A stretch of 64,000 nt of DNA from Ruminococcus flavefaciens. GTDB taxonomy: Bacteria; Bacillota; Clostridia; Oscillospirales; Ruminococcaceae. The notes under the pieces are model-generated. The model searched no databases, was not told where the DNA came from, and was given only the letters and a program-made list of their open reading frames with translations. The position numbers were made by a program, and so were the translations under genes. This document shows, one piece after another, positions 17,247 through 25,411 of this stretch. The first letter of the stretch is position 1. Each line of letters begins with the position of its first letter. The stretch lies in contig NZ_FRCT01000003.1 of NCBI RefSeq assembly GCF_900143025.1, positions 186,001 to 250,000 of the forward strand. Reading direction: 5' to 3'.

Positions 17247-19043
17247 ATGAAAGAGCTTGATTTTCCTTTTGATAACGCATATATAATGAGAAAAAAGCGT
17301 GGTCTGCGCAAGGAGCTTCTTGCTGACGGCAGTGTACGCATAAAAAAGAAGATCGCTGTTCTCGGCGGCTCCACTACAGATCATATCGTTTCGGCGCTGG
17401 AGCTTTTTCTGCTGAATTTCGGCATTGAGCCTGTATTCTATCAGTCCGAGTACAATAAGTTCTATGAGGACGCTGTTTTCGGCAATTCCGAGCTTGACAG
17501 CTTCTCACCCGATATAATCTATATACATACAACATCAAGAAATCTCACTCTTATGCCCGAGAGTCCTTCCGAAACTGCCGAAAATGTGCAGTCAAGGCTC
17601 AGCGAGCAGGAAGATATTTTCAGACAGGTCTGGGAGAGTCTTTCAAAGCGTTTCTCCTGCCCTGTTATACAGAATAATTTCGAGCTTTCCCTGTTCAGGC
17701 GCTCGGGTAACTTCGACGGCTGGAGCACCTGCGGTCATGCAGCCTTTATACAGCGCATGAACATTTTCGTATCCGACTGGGCGCGAAGTCACAAGGGCTT
17801 TTTTGTGAATGATATAAACTATCTGTCGGCTGTGTGCGGACTGGAAAAATGGCATAACGCCGAGGACTGGTATCTCTATAAGCATGCCATGAGCACGGAA
17901 GTCATTCCCGAACTTGCTTACAGTATCGCCTGCATAATCAAGTCTGTTTTCGGTAAAAACAAAAAGGTCATCGACCTTGATCTTGATAATACACTTTGGG
18001 GCGGTGTCATCGGTGATGACGGACAGGAAGGCATAGAAATAGGTCCCGAAACAGCAAACGGACAGGCTTACAGCGAATTCCAGTCATTTTTAAAGGGCTA
18101 CAAGGACTATGGTGTGCTTCTGGCTGTATGTTCTAAAAACGAGGAGGAAAATGCACTTCTCGGACTCCGACACCCAAGCAGCATACTTGCTCCCGAGGAT
18201 TTTGTTTCCATAAAAGCTAACTGGGAACCAAAAGATCAGAATATCGCCCAGTCAGCAAATGAATTGTCACTCGGAGTTGATTCTTTCGTATTTGTTGACG
18301 ATAATCCTGCGGAATGTGCCATAGTAGAAGCGCAGCTGCCGTCTGTGCAGACCGTTCCCGTGACAAGTGTACACGATGCTATGTACAGGCTTTCAAGAAG
18401 CGGATATTTCGAGATAACATCTCTTTCCGACGATGATATGCACCGTTCGGAAATGTATGCTGCCAATGCCAAAAGAGCTGCTCAGCAGAAGAAGTTTGAA
18501 AGCTACGAGGACTACCTGCTCAGTCTTGACATGACTGCTGTCATAAGCGGCTTTGAACCGGTATACATTCAGCGTGTGACCCAGCTTACCAACAAGAGCA
18601 ATCAATTCAATCTTACAACAAGGCGATATACCGAAAACGAGATACAGCAGCTAAGCATCAGTAATGACCACATATGCCTCTGCGGACAGCTCAGCGATAA
18701 ATTCGGCGATAACGGTATAGTTTCAGTGGTTATCGGCAAAATAAACGGTTCTGCACTGGATATAGAACTTTGGCTCATGAGCTGCCGCGTACTGAAGCGT
18801 GATATGGAACTCGCTATGCTGGACGAACTTGTTTCACAGGCTAAGCACAGGAATATAAACAGAATAAACGGATATTACTATAAAACCGCAAAAAACAATA
18901 TGGTTTCGGAGCTTTACGGCAGCTTCGGCTTTATTTTTGATGAAAAGAATGAAAACGGCGACTCCGTCTGGCATCTGGACATAGCCGACTATAAAAAGAA
19001 AAATAAAGTCATAAAAACAAAAGAAAAGGAGCTTGTAAAATGA
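17247..19043 (+). CDS. FkbH-like HAD-IIIC family protein
   Basis: A 598-residue protein with an N-terminal ~235-residue region of FkbH type (GSTTDHIVSALELFLLNFGI; DSFSPDIIYIHTTSRNL). A HAD domain starts with the DxDxT motif in IDLDLDNTLWGGVIGDDG (Asp245, Asp247), continues with LLAVCSKNEEENAL (motif II) and FVFVDDNPAE (later acidic motif), and a GNAT-like C-terminal part (about 430-590) follows. In polyketide clusters FkbH proteins take a C3 glycolytic intermediate, dephosphorylate it and load a glyceryl group onto an acyl carrier protein. The next gene is an ACP and overlaps this one by 4 bases. The substrate here is inferred, not shown. Confidence 0.92.
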   Translation: MKELDFPFDNAYIMRKKRGLRKELLADGSVRIKKKIAVLGGSTTDHIVSALELFLLNFGIEPVFYQSEYNKFYEDAVFGNSELDSFSPDIIYIHTTSRNLTLMPESPSETAENVQSRLSEQEDIFRQVWESLSKRFSCPVIQNNFELSLFRRSGNFDGWSTCGHAAFIQRMNIFVSDWARSHKGFFVNDINYLSAVCGLEKWHNAEDWYLYKHAMSTEVIPELAYSIACIIKSVFGKNKKVIDLDLDNTLWGGVIGDDGQEGIEIGPETANGQAYSEFQSFLKGYKDYGVLLAVCSKNEEENALLGLRHPSSILAPEDFVSIKANWEPKDQNIAQSANELSLGVDSFVFVDDNPAECAIVEAQLPSVQTVPVTSVHDAMYRLSRSGYFEITSLSDDDMHRSEMYAANAKRAAQQKKFESYEDYLLSLDMTAVISGFEPVYIQRVTQLTNKSNQFNLTTRRYTENEIQQLSISNDHICLCGQLSDKFGDNGIVSVVIGKINGSALDIELWLMSCRVLKRDMELAMLDELVSQAKHRNINRINGYYYKTAKNNMVSELYGSFGFIFDEKNENGDSVWHLDIADYKKKNKVIKTKEKELVK

Positions 19044-19282
19044 ACACTAACGAAATAATCCCAAGACTTAATGAGGTTTTCCGCGATGTTTTCGGAGACT
19101 CATCAATTTCAGTAACAGCTTCCACCACAGCAGACGATATTGATGACTGGGACAGCATCGAGCACATCAACCTTATCGGTGCGGTAGAAGCCGAATTTGG
19201 TATGCGCTTCAAAATGCGTGAAGTCTCAGGCATGAAGAATGTGGGAGAAATGATAAACATTATCGCAGAAAGAGGAAAATAA
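19040..19282 (+). CDS. Acyl carrier protein
   Basis: An 80-residue stand-alone carrier protein. The phosphopantetheine site is the Ser of DDWDSIEHINLIGAVE (Ser39). The family's usual GxDSL is replaced by WDSI, as is common in carriers of secondary or envelope pathways rather than the fatty-acid ACP. It overlaps the FkbH-like gene by 4 bases and the phosphoesterase gene by 1 base, so all three are coupled in translation. The likely role is to receive an acyl (perhaps glyceryl) unit from the FkbH protein and present it to the MBOAT protein. Confidence 0.93.
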   Translation: MNTNEIIPRLNEVFRDVFGDSSISVTASTTADDIDDWDSIEHINLIGAVEAEFGMRFKMREVSGMKNVGEMINIIAERGK

Positions 19283-20145
19283 TGGGTAAGAAATTATCCC
19301 CGAAAGCCAAAAAAAGACTACGATTCTGGCTTATCATACTGGCTGTTCTCATTGCACTAACTGCATGGGGCTTTATGATGAAGACCGTAAGATACAAAGT
19401 CAAGACAGACAAGCTTGACAAAGGACTTAGGATAGTATTCATATCGGACCTGCATAACTGCTTCTACGGCGGTCCGGATCAGTCAGGTATCATTGACGCA
19501 GTCCATGATGCCGCTCCCGATTTAGTTGTATTCGGCGGAGATGTTATTGATATGTGGGGCGGAACCAAGCACGCTCTAACTCTTATAAAGGCTCTCAGCA
19601 GTGAATATCCCTGCTGCTATTCTCCCGGCAATCACGAGGAGATGAGAAGCGATGTTGAAGACTTTTATAACAAGGTCAGACAGATGTGCCCTGTTCTCAT
19701 TGGTGAGGATCACGCCGATATGACCATAAACGGTCAGGATATACGCCTTTTCGGTGCGATAAACGCCAATGTCTGCTACAAGTATTCGACTCAGCTTCAG
19801 GAGTGCTTCGATGCTCTCGATGAAGAACACTACAATATCCTCGTTGCTCATCAGCCCGAAGATATCGACTTCTATCTCGGCAATTCCGTTGATACCCACG
19901 ATATGGATTTCGACCTTATCCTTTCCGGACACGCTCACGGCGGTCAGTGGAGGATCCCCAAGCTTCTCGATCAGGGACTTTATGCCCCTCAGCAGGGCTT
20001 GTTCCCTTTGTATACCACAGGTATGTATAAATACGGCAAGACTGTCCACATAATAAGTACAGGTCTCGCAAGACCGCTGAGAATGATATTCATACCGAGA
20101 ATTTTCAATCGTCCCGAGCTTTCAGTAATAGATATCAACAGATAA
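19282..20145 (+). CDS. Membrane-anchored metallophosphoesterase (YkuE-like)
   Basis: A 287-residue calcineurin-like phosphoesterase with an N-terminal membrane helix (about 14-32) that would place the enzyme outside the cytoplasm. The metal-binding motifs are all visible: FISDLHN, FGGDVIDMW, SPGNHEE, LVAHQPE, and SGHAHGGQWRIP. Similarity is to the YkuE/YaeI group that acts on membrane-linked substrates. The start A is shared with the stop of the ACP gene. Its place at the end of the MBOAT cassette suggests it hydrolyses a lipid- or polymer-linked phosphate in the same pathway, but it could be an independent lipid phosphatase. Confidence 0.92.
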   Translation: MGKKLSPKAKKRLRFWLIILAVLIALTAWGFMMKTVRYKVKTDKLDKGLRIVFISDLHNCFYGGPDQSGIIDAVHDAAPDLVVFGGDVIDMWGGTKHALTLIKALSSEYPCCYSPGNHEEMRSDVEDFYNKVRQMCPVLIGEDHADMTINGQDIRLFGAINANVCYKYSTQLQECFDALDEEHYNILVAHQPEDIDFYLGNSVDTHDMDFDLILSGHAHGGQWRIPKLLDQGLYAPQQGLFPLYTTGMYKYGKTVHIISTGLARPLRMIFIPRIFNRPELSVIDINR

Positions 20146-20179
20146 AAACGGCTGTATTTCCGCAAAAAATAAAAAACAC

Positions 20180-20208
20180 TTGTAATTTCAGACGAATAAT
20201 GATATAAT
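20180..20208 (+). promoter_or_regulatory. Promoter upstream of rlmB
   Basis: TTGTAA (20180-20185), 17-bp spacer, TATAAT (20203-20208). Confidence 0.78.
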
Positions 20209-20289
20209 AGGAATGATATTTCGTTTTGGCAGATATCATAAACACAGAACAAAAGGAGCATGGGCAGATATTTGTGCCCGATGTAAGAT

Positions 20290-21051
20290 ATGGAAAAAGA
20301 GAAAAACATTACAGAAGCGTCAGAAAATATTATATGCGGACGCAATCCTGTTATCGAAGCACTAAAATCAGGTGCTAACCTTGATACTATATATATCAAC
20401 GGTAACGGCGGAAGTTTAAGCGTTATCCGCCGACTTGCCAAAGACAGCGGCATCGTAGTAAAAGATGCCGACGATAAAAAGCTCTCACGTCTTTCGGGCG
20501 GTGCTTCCCATCAGGGAGTCGTTGCCGAAGGTGCCTGCGGCGAATATGTTTCCGTGGAGGATATACTCGCTGTTTCGCAGAAAAAAGGTACTAAACCTTT
20601 CATTATAATCTGCGATGAGATAGAAGACCCTCATAATCTCGGTGCTATTATCCGTACTGCCGAGACCTCGGGAGCTGACGGCGTTATCATACCTAAGCGC
20701 AGAAGCGCTTCGCTTAACGCTACAGTATTCAAGACCTCGGCAGGTGCTGCAAATTATGTGCCTGTTGCGAGAGTATCTAACCTTGCTAGCTGTATAGACA
20801 CACTAAAGGAAAATGGTGTGTGGATATACGGCACCGATGCCTCGGGAACCGATTACTGCGAGACCGACTTCACAGGCGGTGTTGCGCTTATCATCGGCTC
20901 AGAGGGCTTCGGCATGAGCAAGCTTATCCAGAAAAAATGCGATTTTATGATAAAACTCCCTATGCTGGGAAAGATCAATTCACTTAATGCTTCCGTAGCG
21001 GCAGGTATCTTCATGTACGAAGTGCTCCGCCAGCGCAGAGGCAAAAACTAA
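20290..21051 (+). CDS. rlmB: 23S rRNA 2'-O-ribose methyltransferase, TrmH family
   Basis: A 253-residue SpoU/TrmH-class methyltransferase: an L30e-like N-terminal substrate-binding domain (IICGRNPVIEALKSG, ASHQGVVA) and a trefoil-knot SAM domain with the three SpoU motifs (DEIEDPHNLGAIIRTAETSGADGVIIP; VALIIGSEGFGMS; IKLPMLGKINSLNASVAAGI). RlmB methylates G2251 of 23S rRNA in E. coli; the same target is likely but paralogues modify other sites. The next gene begins 10 bases downstream with AAGGAG, so the two are likely co-transcribed. Confidence 0.9.
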   Translation: MEKEKNITEASENIICGRNPVIEALKSGANLDTIYINGNGGSLSVIRRLAKDSGIVVKDADDKKLSRLSGGASHQGVVAEGACGEYVSVEDILAVSQKKGTKPFIIICDEIEDPHNLGAIIRTAETSGADGVIIPKRRSASLNATVFKTSAGAANYVPVARVSNLASCIDTLKENGVWIYGTDASGTDYCETDFTGGVALIIGSEGFGMSKLIQKKCDFMIKLPMLGKINSLNASVAAGIFMYEVLRQRRGKN

Positions 21052-21061
21052 GGAGATAATT

Positions 21062-23593
21062 ATGTCGGAACAGAAACCATCGCTGGAGGCTATTCTTGAC
21101 GAGTACTCTCCCGATAACAACGAACCTAAGACTAAAGTGGGCAGAGTAGATGCCCAGAAGATCATAAATTCAACTGTAGACTCACCCGACATCGTTCAGA
21201 AAGCAAAATCAAGGCCTCCCGTTTCCCACGAGAAATCCGCGCTCTTTGATAATGCGCTGCGCAGCGATCAGCCTGCTGACGCTGTAAAACCTGCTGACCT
21301 TTCACGGCATAAGATAGCCGTTGTAAGCTCAGACGCTATGAGCGAGATACGCACAAATCCTCAGCGAAAGGTCATTCCCTCGGGTATAGTCACTCCTGTA
21401 CAGATGAATCCCGATGAAGCTCCGAAAATAAGGCGTATGAGTGAATCAACACGCGCCAAGGAGGCTGACGGTAAAAAGTATAAAAAGAAACACAGGGGCA
21501 AAAAGGAAAACGATTATACATATGCTAAGGAAACTCCCGACGGAGAGTATATGTATACGCCTCCTGAGTTCAAAAAGAAAAAACGAAGCAGGATACAGAT
21601 AATACAGGCTGCGGAAAGTCCTGAAGGACGAAAGCAGATAACCGATATCGTTCCGTCACCTGCTGCTGTTGAAGCTGCAAAGCCTGTCGAGCCTGCACCG
21701 AGAGCTGAGCTCACCAGCATAAATCTCAGTGAAAAAGCTCAGATAGACGCAGGACAGCTCGATGTCCACATAACTCAGGAAGCTGACGAGTATATGTCAG
21801 TCCATTCAAAGCGAAAAAGGACAAAGCGAATCGTTGACTTCAATTACTACGGCGATGTTGAGGACGTAGGACGAGATATCTATGAGCTGAAAAGCACTAT
21901 TTCCGTAAGAGTTGTAATTCTTGCTATGACGGCTTTTCTCAGCTTGTTCATCACTATATCAAATCAGTTCCAGCTGCCGCTGCTGGACTTCCTGAGTATG
22001 TCTCATATAAGGACATATCTCACCACACACCTGCTGTTGGGCGTTATATCCATACTTTCTTCAATGGCTGTCATAACAAAGGGTGTGAAAAAACTTTTCA
22101 GTCTGAAAGCGGACAGTGACTCTATGACCGCTGTTACTGCACTTTCCTGTCTGGCAGCTCTTATACCCGCTTTTCTCAGACCTGATCTCGTAACAACTGA
22201 AAATATACATATCTATATGCCTGTGGGTATTCTTGCCCTGTTCATCAATGCGGTGGGCAAGCTCCTTATAATAAGGCGTGCGGCAAGAAACTTCAAATTC
22301 GTTTCCAAGAATTTCGACCGTCACGGCGTTACCTATGTCACTGACGAGGAACGCGCAGAACGTATCACACGCGGAACCCTCGGAGACTTCCCTATCCTCG
22401 TTTCCATGAGAAAAACGGATTTCCTTACGGATTTTCTGAGATATACCTATTCATCGGATATGACAGATGAATTCTGCCGCAAGGCTACTCCCATATGCTT
22501 TATAGCTTCAATTATAGTATCGTTCTTCCTTACCTTCTTCTGTAAGGGTACGTTTTTCAACCTTGACTCGGCAGCATTCGGATTTTCCATATTCAGTATG
22601 CTCATATGCGCTACTTCCTGTATCGCTATGCCTTTCGTAGTCAATATCCCGTTGGAAAACGTGTCAAACAGCGCTATCAGAAACAAGGGCATAATGCTTG
22701 GCTATCAGAGCGTAGACGACTTCTACGATACCAATTCTGTCTTAGTTGACGCAAGCTCACTTTTCCCTGAAGGTACCGTAAGACTTGACGGTATAAAGGT
22801 ATTCTCGAATACAAAGCTTGATGAAGCACTTCTTGAAGCTGCAAGCCTTACCGCTACAGCAGGAAGCATAATGTCTCAGCTGTTCACGGACGTTATCGCA
22901 GGTCGAAATGGAGTGCTCTACCCAATCGAAAACTACTCCTATGAGGAGGGTATGGGTATGTGCGGCTGGATAAACAACAAAAGAGTCCTTTTCGGTAACC
23001 GCGAGCTTATGACAAGCCATAACATCGAAGGCGTTCCTACCAAAACTCAGGAAGCTGAAATGGTTGACGGCAATAAGGACGCTATGTACCTTTCGATATC
23101 GGGCAATCTTGCTGCTATGTTCGTAGTTGATATAGTTGCAGACCGATATGTGAAGAAGTGGTCAAGGAAGCTGTGCAAGAATAAGATATGCTTATTCGTA
23201 AAGAGCATTGACCCCTGCATCACAGTAAAGAAATTAAACAGACTTTTCGGCATACCCGAGGATATGGCAAGGATACTCCCCAAGAAACTCCACGAGGACT
23301 TCTATGAGGAGACCAAAAAGGCTGTACGCCTTAGCTCATCAATGGCTACCACAGGTAAATTCTCATCTCTTGCCGAGCTTCTTATCGGTACAAAGGTAGT
23401 TCATTCATCTGCTATCATAGGACTTATCCTACAGACAGCATCTATTCTTCTCGGCTTCGGACTGTGTATGCTTCTGATACTTTCAAAGGCATTCCGCTCC
23501 AATTATGTTTATATGTCTGCTACCGCGCTGACTGTGTATAATCTGGTCTGGGCAGCAGTAACATATATAGCCGTTAGCATCAAAAAAACATAA
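21062..23593 (+). CDS. Degenerate P-type ATPase-like membrane protein (pseudoenzyme)
   Basis: An 843-residue protein. Residues 1-~275 are hydrophilic and probably disordered, with Lys/Arg-rich blocks and Pro/Ala stretches; about eight membrane helices follow. The layout after ~280 tracks a P-type ATPase: helices, then SCIAMPFVVNIPLENVSNSAIRNKGIMLGYQSVDDF (position of the CPC/SPC helix and linker), then VLVDASSLFPEG where DKTGTLTEG is expected. Asp563 is kept but K, T and G are lost. An N-domain-like GWINNKRVLFGNRELM follows, and no GDGxNDxPAL hinge is seen. It should therefore be unable to pump ions by the normal cycle. It sits between rlmB and an LCP ligase gene; the function is unknown. Confidence 0.75.
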   Translation: MSEQKPSLEAILDEYSPDNNEPKTKVGRVDAQKIINSTVDSPDIVQKAKSRPPVSHEKSALFDNALRSDQPADAVKPADLSRHKIAVVSSDAMSEIRTNPQRKVIPSGIVTPVQMNPDEAPKIRRMSESTRAKEADGKKYKKKHRGKKENDYTYAKETPDGEYMYTPPEFKKKKRSRIQIIQAAESPEGRKQITDIVPSPAAVEAAKPVEPAPRAELTSINLSEKAQIDAGQLDVHITQEADEYMSVHSKRKRTKRIVDFNYYGDVEDVGRDIYELKSTISVRVVILAMTAFLSLFITISNQFQLPLLDFLSMSHIRTYLTTHLLLGVISILSSMAVITKGVKKLFSLKADSDSMTAVTALSCLAALIPAFLRPDLVTTENIHIYMPVGILALFINAVGKLLIIRRAARNFKFVSKNFDRHGVTYVTDEERAERITRGTLGDFPILVSMRKTDFLTDFLRYTYSSDMTDEFCRKATPICFIASIIVSFFLTFFCKGTFFNLDSAAFGFSIFSMLICATSCIAMPFVVNIPLENVSNSAIRNKGIMLGYQSVDDFYDTNSVLVDASSLFPEGTVRLDGIKVFSNTKLDEALLEAASLTATAGSIMSQLFTDVIAGRNGVLYPIENYSYEEGMGMCGWINNKRVLFGNRELMTSHNIEGVPTKTQEAEMVDGNKDAMYLSISGNLAAMFVVDIVADRYVKKWSRKLCKNKICLFVKSIDPCITVKKLNRLFGIPEDMARILPKKLHEDFYEETKKAVRLSSSMATTGKFSSLAELLIGTKVVHSSAIIGLILQTASILLGFGLCMLLILSKAFRSNYVYMSATALTVYNLVWAAVTYIAVSIKKT

Positions 23594-23600
23594 ACATACA

Positions 23601-23629
23601 AAGAACCTGTGTCTCCGATGCAGGTTCTT
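23601..23629 (+). terminator. Hairpin between the P-type-like gene and the LCP gene
   Basis: AAGAACCTG (23601-23609) pairs with CAGGTTCTT (23621-23629). There is no T run, so it may be a weak terminator or a processing hairpin. Confidence 0.5.
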
Positions 23630-23651
23630 AAAGCATAGAAAGGACACAACC

Positions 23652-25076
23652 ATGCCAAACAGATATAATGGCAAAGACCATGACGAAATAAGAAATACCG
23701 ACGATGAGGATACAATGCTCCTCCCTGACGATCTGAACGATTACAGGGAATATCAGCAGCGCCGTCAGGAGCTTCCTCCGCTTAGGAAAAAGGTAAACAC
23801 TCCTCCTCGTCCACAGCAGAAAAACGGCGAAAGAGTGTATACATCAAATGCTCCACAGTTCCCGCAGTCAGGACCGCCGCCTCAGTTTCCTCACAGTTCT
23901 GCTCCCCCACCGCCGCCTATGCATCAGCAGCAGGGACAGTACTACGACTATAATCAGCAGCCACCACAGAACTACAGCGGCTATAATAACAGCGGATATA
24001 CACAGACTCCGCCGCCTGCTGCTCCAACAGCTCCCCCACCGCCGCAGAGACCTGCTGCTCAGAAAAAACCAGCCCCGACTCCTGAGCCTGAATATAAGCC
24101 AAAAAAGAAAAAGCGCAAGCACAAATCCCTTGTCAGAAAAATAATCGGCAGGATAATAAAGTCGCTTTTGGCTATATTCCTTGTTTTGTTCGGTATTTAC
24201 TCATGTACTTCTTTAAGCCTTATAAGCAAAATGAACCATGTTGAAACAGGAAACCGCACACATTATGCTGATAACGTAGGCAGAGGTCATGTCCGCAGCG
24301 TTCTTGTCATCGGTACTGACGGCAGAACCAACGATGACCGCGGACGTTCAGACTCTATGATACTTGTATCACTCAACAGCAAGACAAACGAGCTCATTAT
24401 GACATCTTTCATGCGTGACTGCTATGTTGAGATACCGGATAACGGCTGGAACAAGCTCAATGCGGCATATGCCTTCGGCGGTCCTGAGCTTCTCATGGAT
24501 ACTATCGAGTATAATTTTGATGTCCGCATAGACGACTATGTTACTATCGACTTTGCTTCCTTTGTATCGGTTGTTGAATCTGTAGGTGGCATTGATATCG
24601 AAGTAAGCGATGAAGAAGCCGAAGAAATAAACGTTATCCTTATATCTGAGGTTAATGAGCTGATGGGCGATGACAGAATGTCAGACCTTCTCGAACACGG
24701 CGGAAAGCTACACCTTAACGGCAAACAGGCACTGTCCTACTCACGTATACGTAAGGTGGGCAACAGCGACTTTGAGCGTACATCGCGTCAGCGTCGAGTA
24801 ATGTCTCTTATCATAGCAAAGATGAAATCCTTCAGACCTACAATGTTTAAGAACCTTGCTTCCGATGTTATCCCCGATGTTTCCACAAATATGTCAACTT
24901 TTAACGCTTATCTGCTCTCGCTGAGACTTCCTTTCGCAGCAAGATACAAGATGAAGCAGATACAGATACCTGCTGAGAATACATTCTACGGTGAAGATGT
25001 TGACGTAGGAAATGTTCTTCGTGTTGATTTCGATCAGAATATGGACGTTATCCAGAACGAAGTATTTGCTAAATAA
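23652..25076 (+). CDS. LytR-CpsA-Psr (LCP) family cell-wall polymer ligase
   Basis: A 474-residue protein with a long cytoplasmic N-terminus (1-~150) extremely rich in Pro, Gln and Tyr (many PPPP and QQ blocks), one membrane helix (about 163-185), and an LCP domain. Motifs: VRSVLVIGTDGRTNDDRGRSDSMILVSLN, ELIMTSFMRDCYVEIPDNGWNKLNAAYAFGG, VGGIDIEV and LNGKQALSYSRIRKVGNSDFERTSRQRRVM, including the Asp and Arg residues that bind the polyprenyl pyrophosphate. LCP enzymes move glycopolymers from undecaprenyl carriers to peptidoglycan. The cytoplasmic Pro/Gln tail is unusual. Start ATG 23652 has GAAAGGACACAACC before it. Confidence 0.93.
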   Translation: MPNRYNGKDHDEIRNTDDEDTMLLPDDLNDYREYQQRRQELPPLRKKVNTPPRPQQKNGERVYTSNAPQFPQSGPPPQFPHSSAPPPPPMHQQQGQYYDYNQQPPQNYSGYNNSGYTQTPPPAAPTAPPPPQRPAAQKKPAPTPEPEYKPKKKKRKHKSLVRKIIGRIIKSLLAIFLVLFGIYSCTSLSLISKMNHVETGNRTHYADNVGRGHVRSVLVIGTDGRTNDDRGRSDSMILVSLNSKTNELIMTSFMRDCYVEIPDNGWNKLNAAYAFGGPELLMDTIEYNFDVRIDDYVTIDFASFVSVVESVGGIDIEVSDEEAEEINVILISEVNELMGDDRMSDLLEHGGKLHLNGKQALSYSRIRKVGNSDFERTSRQRRVMSLIIAKMKSFRPTMFKNLASDVIPDVSTNMSTFNAYLLSLRLPFAARYKMKQIQIPAENTFYGEDVDVGNVLRVDFDQNMDVIQNEVFAK

Positions 25077-25203
25077 CTTAAAAACCTCCCGATAACCTCG
25101 ATACCCATATAGAAATTTTACACTAATTATTGAGAGAACCCCTTTTGAAAAAGGTGCTTCTCTCAAACTCTCTCCCTAAAACTTTCAGTTTTATTTTTTC
25201 TCA

Positions 25204-25259
25204 GATAGGGCACACCCCGCATTACTTGCGGGGATTTTTTATTTTCGGTGTGCCCTATC
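25204..25259. repeat. Nested palindrome with terminator-like core
   Basis: An outer perfect 13-bp inverted repeat (GATAGGGCACACC at 25204-25216 with its complement at 25247-25259) encloses an inner hairpin CCCCGCA/TGCGGGG (25215-25221, 25227-25233) followed by ATTTTTT. Inner and outer arms share two bases. It probably terminates the LCP transcript. Confidence 0.7.
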
Positions 25260-25374
25260 CAAAACAAAAAGGGAAAGCCTTTCTTCAGAAAGGTTTCCCC
25301 CGATAAATAGTATAAGCTTCTATATTAGTACCACGGTTAACTCGGGAGGTTTCGTTTTTAAAACAATAATGCAG

Positions 25375-25401
25375 CAAAAACGGGCGAACACTGTTCGCCC
25401 G
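25375..25401 (-). terminator. Terminator of the aminotransferase gene
   Basis: On the minus strand CGGGCGAAC/GTTCGCCCG (plus 25381-25401, 3-base loop) is followed by a run of T (plus 25376-25380 A). Confidence 0.92.
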
Positions 25402-25411
25402 TAAATATTTC

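Larger units (their letters stand above)
25077..25411. other. Intergenic region made of inverted repeats
   Basis: No gene is seen in these 335 bases. The region is a run of hairpins: an imperfect GAGAGAA.../...TTCTCTC repeat near 25131-25165, a nested palindrome at 25204-25259, an imperfect GGGAAAGCCTTTCT/AGAAAGGTTTCCC hairpin near 25270-25299, and the aminotransferase terminator at 25375-25401. The first block resembles common clostridial intergenic repeats. Confidence 0.6.

Noticed and set aside
21062..23593. A working heavy-metal P-type ATPase
   Set aside because: The DKTGT, CPC/SPC and GDGxND motifs are not intact, so I call it a pseudoenzyme.
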